From Caldovatus sediminis (lineage in GTDB: Bacteria; Pseudomonadota; Alphaproteobacteria; Acetobacterales; Acetobacteraceae): DNA of 64,000 nucleotides. Numbering within the stretch: position 1 is the first letter of the stretch; every line of letters starts with the position of its first letter. The DNA is taken from NCBI RefSeq assembly GCF_014644455.1, contig NZ_BMKS01000012.1, positions 62,001 to 126,000 of the forward strand, given 5' to 3'. Of this stretch, positions 55,429-62,358 are shown piece after piece. The translations under genes were made by a program, and so were the position numbers. Below the pieces are notes generated by a model. It searched no databases and was not told the origin of the DNA. It saw only the letters and a list, made by a program, of their open reading frames with translations.

Positions 55429-56589
55429 ATGGATTTCTCCCTGACCGCGGAGCAGAAGGCGATCCGCGACAGCATCGCCCGCATCTGCGCGCAGTTCGGC
55501 GACGGCTACTGGCTCGCCCGCGACCGCGACGGCCGCTTCCCGCACGAATTCGCCAAGGCCTTCGCCGACGCCGGCTGGTTCGGCGCCACCTTCCCCGAGG
55601 AGGTCGGCGGCGCCGGCCTCGGCATCACCGAGGCCGTGATCATCATGCGCGAGGTCGGGCGGCTCGGCTTCGGCGCCTGCTCCTCGCTGCACATGAACAT
55701 GTTCGGCGTCCAGCCGATCGTGAAGTTCGGTTCGCCCGAGCAGAAGCGCCGCTTCCTGCCGCCGATCATCGCCGGCACCGACCGCGCCTGCTTCGGCGTC
55801 ACCGAGCCCGACGCCGGCCTCAACACCACCGCCATCCGCACCTTCGCGCGCCGCCAGGGCGACCGCTACGTGGTGCACGGGCGCAAGATCTGGACCTCCA
55901 CCGCGCAGGTGGCGAACAAGATCCTGCTGCTGACGCGGACCCAGACGCTGGAGGACAGCCCGAAGCCGACGCTGGGCATGACGCTGTTCTATGCCGACCT
56001 CGACCGCAGCAAGGTGGACGTGCGACGCATCGAGAAAATGGGTCGCAACGCGGTGGACTCGAACGAGCTGGCGATTGATGGCCTGGAGGTTCCCGTCGAG
56101 GACCGCATCGGCGAGGAAGGCCAGGGCTTCCGCTACCTGCTGAGCGGCCTGAACAGCGAGCGCCTGATCGTCGCCGCCGGCTTCCTCGGCGCCGCCTCCT
56201 ACGTCCTGGAGAAGGCGGCCAACTACGCCAAGGAGCGCGTGGTGTTCGGCCGCCCGATCGGCCAGAACCAGGCGATCCAGCATCCGCTCGCCGAGATCTG
56301 GATCAACATCGCCGCGGCCGAGCTGATGCTGTTCAAGGGCGCCGCGCTCTACGATTCCGGGCAGGATTGCGGCGCCGAGGTGAACGCCGCGAAGTACCTG
56401 GCGGCCGAGGTGTTCTTCAAGGCCGCGACGCGCGCCGTGCGGACCCACGGCGGCATGGGCTACGCGAAGGAGTTCCACGTCGAGCGCTACTTCCGCGAGG
56501 CTCCGCTGTCGCTCTTCGCCCCCGTGAGCCAGGAGCTGATCCTCTGCTACATCGCCGAGCGCGCCCTCGGCCTGCCGAAGTCCTACTGA
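55429..56589 (+). CDS. Acyl-CoA dehydrogenase family protein with atypical active-site loop
   Basis: 386-residue FAD enzyme. The fold is complete: LTAEQKAIRDSIARIC, CFGVTEPDAGLNTTAI (FAD/substrate loop), KIWTSTAQVANK, and THGGMGYAKEFHVERYFRE. Where typical members have IYEGTxEI carrying the catalytic Glu, this one has LFAPVSQELILCYIAERALGLPKSY. The base is therefore absent or supplied elsewhere (perhaps E of SQE). Members with this ending occur with CoA-transferase and CitE genes. It may oxidise, reduce or act on a short branched acyl-CoA. First gene of the rightward arm, 14 bases from the lyase gene. Confidence 0.9.
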   Translation: MDFSLTAEQKAIRDSIARICAQFGDGYWLARDRDGRFPHEFAKAFADAGWFGATFPEEVGGAGLGITEAVIIMREVGRLGFGACSSLHMNMFGVQPIVKFGSPEQKRRFLPPIIAGTDRACFGVTEPDAGLNTTAIRTFARRQGDRYVVHGRKIWTSTAQVANKILLLTRTQTLEDSPKPTLGMTLFYADLDRSKVDVRRIEKMGRNAVDSNELAIDGLEVPVEDRIGEEGQGFRYLLSGLNSERLIVAAGFLGAASYVLEKAANYAKERVVFGRPIGQNQAIQHPLAEIWINIAAAELMLFKGAALYDSGQDCGAEVNAAKYLAAEVFFKAATRAVRTHGGMGYAKEFHVERYFREAPLSLFAPVSQELILCYIAERALGLPKSY

Positions 56590-56603
56590 CGGGCGGCGCC
56601 GAC

Positions 56604-57500
56604 ATGTGGCCGATCCGTTCCCTCCTCTTCGTGCCCGCCCACCGCCGCGACTGGGTGGGCAAGGCGATCCGCCACGCGCCGGGCGCGGTCGTGCTCGACA
56701 TCGAGGACTCCGTGCCGGTCGAGGAGCGGCCGCGCGCGCGCGGCCTGCTCGCCGAGGAGATCGCCGAGCTGCGCGCGGCCGGCGTCGGCGCCGTGGTCCG
56801 CCTCAACCCGTTCTCCGAGGAGACCGAGGCGGAGATCGCCGCGGCGGCCGCCGAGGGCCTCACCGCCGTGATGCTGCCCAAGGCGAGCGCGGCGGACGAG
56901 GTGCGGGCCGTGCACGACCTGCTGAGCTACCACGAGGGGCGCGCCGGCCTGCCGCGCGGCGCGGTCGCGATCCTGCCGCTGCCGGAGACGGCGCGGGGCC
57001 TGCGCGACGCGCACGCCCTGGCGAAGGCGAGCCCCCGCGTGAAGGGCATCGTCGGCGTGGTGAGCGGCCCGGTGACCGCCGACGTCGCGCGCGCCTTCGG
57101 CTTCCGCGCGAGCCTCGCCGGCACCGAGCAGCTCTACATGAACTCCAAGCTCGTGCTCGACAGCCGCGCCGCCGGCGCGCCGTACCCGATCGCCGGCGTG
57201 TTCGGCGTGCCGATCGGCGACCTGGTCGCGACGGAGGCGCTGATCCGCCGCGCGCGCGACCTCGGCTACAGCGGCGTCTGCGTCATGCACCCGTCGCATG
57301 TCGCGCTCGCCAACGCCGCCTTCCGGCCGACGCCGGAGGAGGTCGCCTACTTCGCCGGCATGCTCGCGGCCTTCGAGGAGGCCGAGCGCCGCGGCCTCGG
57401 CGCCGTGACCTACCAGGGCGCGATGGTGGACTACGCGATGCTGCCCCTCGCGCGCGAGGTGGTCGAGGAGGCGCGGCGCCTCGGCATGGTGGGCGGTTGA
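56604..57500 (+). CDS. HpcH/HpaI-CitE family lyase (citramalyl/malyl-CoA lyase-like)
   Basis: 298-residue TIM-barrel aldol lyase. Signatures are RSLLFVPAHRRDWVGKA, the metal/CoA site VVLDIEDSVPVEERPRAR, VRLNPFSEET, MLPKAS, LPLPETARGL and the C-terminal GVCVMHPSHVALAN. The CitE-type enzyme without CitD/F partners usually cleaves malyl-, methylmalyl- or citramalyl-CoA. With the divergent hydratase and CoA-transferase it fits a three-step acid cleavage to acetyl- or propionyl-CoA plus pyruvate or glyoxylate. Product identity is inferred. Confidence 0.9.
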   Translation: MWPIRSLLFVPAHRRDWVGKAIRHAPGAVVLDIEDSVPVEERPRARGLLAEEIAELRAAGVGAVVRLNPFSEETEAEIAAAAAEGLTAVMLPKASAADEVRAVHDLLSYHEGRAGLPRGAVAILPLPETARGLRDAHALAKASPRVKGIVGVVSGPVTADVARAFGFRASLAGTEQLYMNSKLVLDSRAAGAPYPIAGVFGVPIGDLVATEALIRRARDLGYSGVCVMHPSHVALANAAFRPTPEEVAYFAGMLAAFEEAERRGLGAVTYQGAMVDYAMLPLAREVVEEARRLGMVGG

Positions 57501-57651
57501 GTGACCCGCGCCGGACCGGCGAGCCTTGCCGGAACCGGCGGCCGCCCGCTGTCCGGGGCGGATTGCGCGTCGCGATCGGACGCAGCGCCGGGCGGTCGTG
57601 CCAGGCGGGCGCGCTGTCGCCGCGGGCGGGATCGTCGGAAGCGCCGGAATC

Positions 57652-57678
57652 TTGACATGATCCGGGGCGGCCTTGACA
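57652..57678 (+). promoter_or_regulatory. Two tandem TTGACA boxes upstream of leader ORF
   Basis: TTGACA occurs at 57652-57657 and 57673-57678, both perfect sigma-70 -35 hexamers 21 bases apart, in the 364-base gap after the lyase gene. No good -10 box lies at the right distance, so the promoter is doubtful. It would give a second start for the leader ORF, the ICL-family gene and TctCBA. Confidence 0.35.
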
Positions 57679-57721
57679 GTCGGCAGCGACAGCCGCGTCG
57701 GGCGACCGCAGGAGGGAAACC

Positions 57722-57868
57722 ATGGCGCAGCCGCAGGCGGAGGCAGTGACCGCGCGTCTTCCGACGCCGGCGCGCCGGACTGCGCCCCCGCGCTCGGTGC
57801 GGATGCCGCCCGCTGCCGGCCGTGCGTGCCGCGCGGCTCCCGGAGCCACTGCAGCAGCGGAGGGATGA
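57722..57868 (+). CDS. 48-residue leader ORF coupled to the ICL-family gene
   Basis: A short frame with an excellent ribosome-binding site (GGAGG at 57711-57715, six bases before ATG). It encodes MAQPQAEAVTARLPTPARR and then Pro/Ala/Arg-rich sequence to GATAAAEG. Its stop overlaps the next ATG (ATGA at 57865-57868). The peptide has no domain; its value may be translational coupling or attenuation of the following lyase gene. Because the next gene's own ribosome-binding site is poorly spaced for ATG 57865, ribosomes finishing this ORF may be what start it. It begins 44 bases after the second TTGACA. Confidence 0.6.
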   Translation: MAQPQAEAVTARLPTPARRTAPPRSVRMPPAAGRACRAAPGATAAAEG

Positions 57869-58842
57869 GCCCGATGCGCCTCGGCCAGGCAGAAGCGACG
57901 CGCCCCACCACGCGCCTGCGCATGCTCCTCGCGGGGAAGCGGCCCCTTGTCGTGCCCGGCTGCTACAATGCGCTCTCGGCGCGGATCCTCGAGCATGTCG
58001 GCTTCGAGGCGGTTTACATGTCGGGCTACGGGACGTCGCTCTCGCTCCTCGGGCTCCCCGACGCGGGGTTCGCGACCCTCACCGAGATGGCGATGAACGC
58101 GCGCCTGATCGCGGGCGCGGTGCGGGCGCCGGTGATCGCCGACGCCGACAACGGCTACGGCAACGCCATCAACGTGGTCCGCACCGTGGAGGAGTTCGTG
58201 CGGGCGGGCGTCGCGGGGATCCACCTCGAGGACCAGGTGGCGCCCAAGCGCTGCGGCCATGTCGCGGGACGGGAGGTGGTCAGCCGGCGCGAGGCGGTGC
58301 TCAAGATCCGCGCCGCCGTCGCCGCGCGGGACGCGCTGGACCGCGATTTCGTCATCGTCTCCCGCACCGATGCGCGGGGCGCGCATGGCGGCTCTCTGGA
58401 CGAGGCCATCTGGAGGGCGAACGCGGCGCTCGACGCCGGGGCCGACCTCGCCTTCGTGGAAGGCCCCGTGGACCGGGCCGAGGTCGAGCGCATCTGCCGG
58501 GAGGTCCGGGGCCCCGTCTTCTACAACATGACCGGCATCTCCCCGCGGCTCTCGGAAGCGGAGATGGCCGGGCTCGGCGTCGCGGTCTGCATCCTGCCGG
58601 GCCAGGCGATGCGGGCGACGATGATGGCCGTCCACGACTTCGCCCGAGCGGTCCGGGAGCGTGGCACCATGGCCGAGCTCGAGCTCGACGCCGCCTTCAA
58701 GGCGCACCCGCTGGGCGACATGCACGGCTTCGCCGGCTTCGATCGCGTGCGCGAGCTGGAGGCCGCCTTCCTGCCGCCGGAGGCCCAGGAGAAGTACGCA
58801 GACACGCTCGGCCACATGCCGAGATCATCCGCCGGGCGCTGA
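57865..58842 (+). CDS. Isocitrate lyase/PEP mutase family lyase
   Basis: 325-residue TIM-barrel enzyme. The metal region is IADADNGYGNAIN (D93, D95), and HLEDQVAPKRCGHVAG carries the catalytic C130 of the KRCG/KKCG lyase motif. It is therefore a carbon-carbon lyase (methylisocitrate or 2,3-dimethylmalate type) rather than a phosphonate mutase. ATG 57865 overlaps the leader ORF; a second ATG at 57874 is better spaced from GGAGG and is an alternative. TctC follows 55 bases later. It might cleave an imported branched hydroxyacid; the LeuCD-like pair at 43.9-45.9 kb could supply such a substrate. Confidence 0.88.
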   Translation: MSPMRLGQAEATRPTTRLRMLLAGKRPLVVPGCYNALSARILEHVGFEAVYMSGYGTSLSLLGLPDAGFATLTEMAMNARLIAGAVRAPVIADADNGYGNAINVVRTVEEFVRAGVAGIHLEDQVAPKRCGHVAGREVVSRREAVLKIRAAVAARDALDRDFVIVSRTDARGAHGGSLDEAIWRANAALDAGADLAFVEGPVDRAEVERICREVRGPVFYNMTGISPRLSEAEMAGLGVAVCILPGQAMRATMMAVHDFARAVRERGTMAELELDAAFKAHPLGDMHGFAGFDRVRELEAAFLPPEAQEKYADTLGHMPRSSAGR

Positions 58843-58897
58843 GGTCGCGACGCCCCGGCGGCGTCGGCGCCCCGAAGACATGGGAGGACCGGACATC

Positions 58898-59893
58898 ATG
58901 AAGCGTCGTCAGCTCCTCGCGACGGCCACGGCGGCGGCAGGATCGCTGGCGGTCGGCACCGCCGCTGCCGAGAGCTGGCCCGGCCCGCGCGACCGCATCC
59001 AGCTCGTCGTGCCGTTCAATCCCGGCGGCTCGGCCGACCGCATGGCGCGCAGCATCGCCCAGTTCCTGCCGGAGGAGCTGGGCGGCACGCCGGTCTCCGT
59101 GGTGAACCGGCCGGGCGCATCGGGCGCGACGGGTGCGGCCTGGTTCACGCGGCTGCGCGACGACGGCTCCAACTTCCTGGTGATGCAGGCGATCCCGTTC
59201 CTCGCGAACGCGATCCTGCAGCTGAACGCCCCGATCAAGTGGGAGGACTTCCAGGTCCTCAACGTCCAGTGGGTCGACTACGCCATCGTCGCCGTGCCCA
59301 AGGACAGCCCCTACCGCTCGCTCCGGGATCTGGTCGAGGCGATCCGGGCGCGTCCCGGCACGGTCTCGACCGCCGTCATGCGGGGCAGCGGCGCCTACAT
59401 CCAGCACATGATCCTGCTCGACAAGCTGGGCCTGCCGCGCGACGCCATCCGCTACGTGACGTACGACGGCGGAGGCCCGGTGCGCACGGCCGTCGCCGGC
59501 GGCCATGTGGACATGACGATCGTCGCGGCCCAGGGCTCGCGCGGCATCAGCGACCGGATCCGGGCGCTCGCGGTGGTCGACGACACCCCCGCGCCGGAGT
59601 GGGAGGCGCCGATGGTGAACGACGCCTTGCGCGAGCACTTCGGCTTCACCATGCCCCTGGTCAGCAACTACACGGTCTCGCTGATCGCCCACCGCACCTT
59701 CGGCGAGAAGCATCCGGATCGTCTCGCCCGCTTCCTCGAAGCCTACCGCCGCATGCTCGACCGGCCGGACTACCGCGAGTTCGCCGAGAAGGGCGGCTTC
59801 GACGCCACCTGGAGGGGCCCCGAGCGGAGCGCGGAGATGGTCAACGCCGCCTTCGAGACGCTGCGCGCCTACGAGGCCGGCGGGCGCAGCTAG
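58898..59893 (+). CDS. tctC: Bug-type receptor TctC of tripartite tricarboxylate transporter
   Basis: 331-residue periplasmic receptor with leader MKRRQLLATATAAAGSLAVG. The Bug pattern is present: RIQLVVPFNPGGSADRMARSIAQ, VVNRPGASGATGAAWF, YDGGGPVRTAVAGGHVDM. It captures a carboxylate for the membrane pair TctB-TctA encoded directly downstream (24 and 8 bases apart). It differs from the orphan receptor at 38060 in its mid region, so the two probably bind different acids. Confidence 0.93.
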   Translation: MKRRQLLATATAAAGSLAVGTAAAESWPGPRDRIQLVVPFNPGGSADRMARSIAQFLPEELGGTPVSVVNRPGASGATGAAWFTRLRDDGSNFLVMQAIPFLANAILQLNAPIKWEDFQVLNVQWVDYAIVAVPKDSPYRSLRDLVEAIRARPGTVSTAVMRGSGAYIQHMILLDKLGLPRDAIRYVTYDGGGPVRTAVAGGHVDMTIVAAQGSRGISDRIRALAVVDDTPAPEWEAPMVNDALREHFGFTMPLVSNYTVSLIAHRTFGEKHPDRLARFLEAYRRMLDRPDYREFAEKGGFDATWRGPERSAEMVNAAFETLRAYEAGGRS

Positions 59894-59917
59894 GCGCGCC
59901 GCGCGGCCGGGGGGCGC

Positions 59918-60364
59918 ATGAACGCGAGGTCCAGGATCAGCGAGGGCGCGCTCCTGCTCCTGATCGCGCTCTTCGCGGCGTGGCTGGCGTTCGACGCGGC
60001 GGCGCGGTCGCGGGCGCTCGAGAACCTCGTGCTCATCGTCCCGGGGGCGATCCTCACCGTCGCGGTCGCCGCCGGGCTGATCGCGGCGACGCTCATGCGC
60101 CCGCCCGCCGCGGGCGCGGCCGCGCCGCCTGCAGGATCCGGACGCCAGGTGGCCGGCCTCCTCGCCCTCCTGGTCCTCCTGCTCCTCGGGCTCGAGACGG
60201 TCGGCTTCGACCTGGCGAGCTTCCTCTTCCTGCTCGGCGCGGCCCGGCTGCTCGGCGAGCAGCGCCCGCTGCCCCTCCTGATCTTCGCCGCGGGCCTGAC
60301 GGCCGCGGTCGTGACGTCGCTGCGGTTCTTGCTGCCCTTCCCGATGCCGACCCTCGTCCTCTAG
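59918..60364 (+). CDS. tctB: TctB small membrane subunit
   Basis: 148-residue protein with four predicted transmembrane segments (GALLLLIALFAAWLAFDAA, NLVLIVPGAILTVAVAAGLIA, GLLALLVLLLLGLE, LLIFAAGLTAAVVTSLRFLL) separated by an Ala/Pro loop. TctB proteins are poorly conserved, but size, topology and position between tctC and tctA identify it. It ends with the LPFPMP-type motif common in the family. It assists TctA in proton- or sodium-driven uptake. Confidence 0.88.
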   Translation: MNARSRISEGALLLLIALFAAWLAFDAAARSRALENLVLIVPGAILTVAVAAGLIAATLMRPPAAGAAAPPAGSGRQVAGLLALLVLLLLGLETVGFDLASFLFLLGAARLLGEQRPLPLLIFAAGLTAAVVTSLRFLLPFPMPTLVL

Positions 60365-60372
60365 GGGCCGCG

Positions 60373-61887
60373 ATGCTCGACCTGATCGCCCTGGGCGCGG
60401 CCGCAGACCTCCTGGCGTCGTCCTGGAGCCCCTGGCTCGTGGTTCCGCCGGGGCTGCTGATCGGCCTGATCTTCGGCGCGATCCCGGGACTTTCGGTGCC
60501 GATCGCGATGGCGGTCCTCCTCCCGGTGACCCTGTACCTGGACTTCCTGTCCGCCATCCTGCTGCTGACCTCCGTCTTCACCGGCGGCGGCTTCGGGGCC
60601 GCCATACCGGCGATCCTGATGAACGTGCCCGGCAGTTCCTCCGCGGTCGCCACCACCTTCGACGGCTACCCCCTGGCGCGGCAGGGGCGGCACAGTTACG
60701 CGCTGGGCCTTGCCCTCGCCGCCTCCTGCGTCGGCAGCGCGGCCGGCTACCTGCTCCTGCTCCTGGTCGTCGGCTGGATCGCGGACGCGGTGCTGCAGCT
60801 CGGCCCGCTCGAGATGTTCGCGATCGCGGTCTGGGGGCTCACCCTGATCGCGGTGCTGAACGAGAGCTCGGTCGCCAAGGGCCTTCTGGCCGGCCTTCTC
60901 GGCGTGATGATCGGCATGATCGGCATGAGCGCGCAGGGCGACATGCGGGGCACCTTCGACACGCTGGCGCTGGTGGACGGCGTGCCGAAGATCCCGGCCC
61001 TGATCGGGCTGTTCGCCGCCTCCGAGATGTTCCGGCTGATGCGCAGCGAGTACATCGTCGCCGATGCCTCCCGCCGGAAGCCCGAGTTCGGGCAGATCCT
61101 CGCCGGCGCGCGCGATGCCTTCCGCTATCCCGCCGTGCTGGTGCGCGGCTCCCTGATCGGCATCGGCGTGGGCGCGATCCCCGGCGTCGGCGCCGCCGTC
61201 GCCAACCTGCTCTCCTACGCCGAGACCAAGCGCCGCGCGGCCGACCGGGCGAGCTTCGGCAAGGGCAATCCGCGCGGCGTCGCCGCCTCGGAGGCAGCCA
61301 ACAGCAGCTCGGAAGGCGGCTCGGTCGCTACGCTGCTCGCGCTCGGCATCCCGGGGGGCAGCGCGACGGCGGTGATGCTCGGCGCCTTCGCGATGCACAA
61401 CGTCACCGGCGGGCCGCGCTTCATCGCCGACAACATGGACCTCGTCTACGCCATCATCCTGGGGAACCTGGTCCAGGTGGTCCTGCTCGCCGCCATCGGG
61501 CTCGGCTTCCTCTTCGTGGCCGCGGGGCTGGTGCGCGTGCCGGTCCGCTTCCTGGTGCCGGGCGTCCTGTTCGTCGCGCTCCTCGGCTGCTTCTCCATCA
61601 CCGGCGACATGACGGGGCCGATCACCATGGTCGCCTGCGCCGCACTGGGCTTCTGGCTGCGCGAGCACGACTTTCCCGTGGCCGCGGTGGTCATCGGCCT
61701 GCTGCTCGGCCCGACGGTGGAGGCGGAACTGCTGCGCTCCATACAGCTCTCGGGCGGCGACCCCGCCTTCGTGCTGACCCGTCCGATCGCGGTGGTCATC
61801 CTGCTGCTGCTTGCCGTGTCCTTCCTCTATCCGCTGCTCAGGCGGCGCTCCCGGCTCCGGGCCCCGGCCGCCGACATCGCCGGCTGA
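60373..61887 (+). CDS. tctA: TctA large membrane permease
   Basis: 504-residue, 12-helix permease. Family signatures are GLIFGAIPGLSVPIAMAVLLPVTLYLD, FTGGGFGAAIPAILMNVPGSSSAVATTFDGYPLARQG (starting near residue 72), GVGAIPGVGAAVANLLSYAE and EGGSVATLLALGIPGGSATAVMLGAF. It completes a full TctCBA transporter downstream of the ICL-family gene. A strong hairpin 34 bases after the stop probably ends the operon. Confidence 0.95.
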   Translation: MLDLIALGAAADLLASSWSPWLVVPPGLLIGLIFGAIPGLSVPIAMAVLLPVTLYLDFLSAILLLTSVFTGGGFGAAIPAILMNVPGSSSAVATTFDGYPLARQGRHSYALGLALAASCVGSAAGYLLLLLVVGWIADAVLQLGPLEMFAIAVWGLTLIAVLNESSVAKGLLAGLLGVMIGMIGMSAQGDMRGTFDTLALVDGVPKIPALIGLFAASEMFRLMRSEYIVADASRRKPEFGQILAGARDAFRYPAVLVRGSLIGIGVGAIPGVGAAVANLLSYAETKRRAADRASFGKGNPRGVAASEAANSSSEGGSVATLLALGIPGGSATAVMLGAFAMHNVTGGPRFIADNMDLVYAIILGNLVQVVLLAAIGLGFLFVAAGLVRVPVRFLVPGVLFVALLGCFSITGDMTGPITMVACAALGFWLREHDFPVAAVVIGLLLGPTVEAELLRSIQLSGGDPAFVLTRPIAVVILLLLAVSFLYPLLRRRSRLRAPAADIAG

Positions 61888-61921
61888 CCGGGCGAGGGGA
61901 ACGGCATTCCCGGTCGTCCGA

Positions 61922-61949
61922 GACGGCAGGCGCTTCGCCGCCTGCCGTC
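61922..61949 (+). terminator. Strong hairpin after tctA
   Basis: GACGGCAGGCG (61922-61932) and CGCCTGCCGTC (61939-61949) form a perfect 11-base stem with a six-base loop (CTTCGC), 34 bases after the tctA stop. There is no T run, so it may act with Rho or as an mRNA 3' stabiliser. The best terminator candidate in the window. Confidence 0.68.
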
Positions 61950-62358
61950 GGGGTGTCGTCCGCTCTGCGACAGGGACGTTATGCGCCGTGCGATACGGTG
62001 CCTGAGCCGCATCGAGGGCAGCCGGAGCCTGGACGCCGAGGAGGAGGTCCGACTGGCGGCGGCGATGCGCGCGCCTGGCATGACGGTGGCGGCAGCCTCG
62101 CGCCTCCCCCCGTCAGGCGGCCCGGCCCCCATTCGCGGTCTTGTCCCTGGCGCCGCGCCGGCCGGCGGGACGGCGTCGAGGCCGATGCGGCAACGATCGA
62201 AATGTGCCGCCGATCACCCGGCCGGCGCCGATCGTGCCTTCCGATCCTCGGATCCGGCGCTTCCCTGGAGGCCCGCGTGCACCTATCCTGCCGTGGCGGC
62301 ACTTCGCGGGCCGTGCGCGACGGCATCGCCGCGCCACAGGGGGAAGGGTCCGCACGGC
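61950..62358. other. Intergenic region before oxidoreductase gene
   Basis: About 410 bases with no credible gene. It presumably holds the promoter of the oxidoreductase at 62359, but I see no clear boxes. GC is uniformly high and the open frames here are compositional. Confidence 0.35.
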
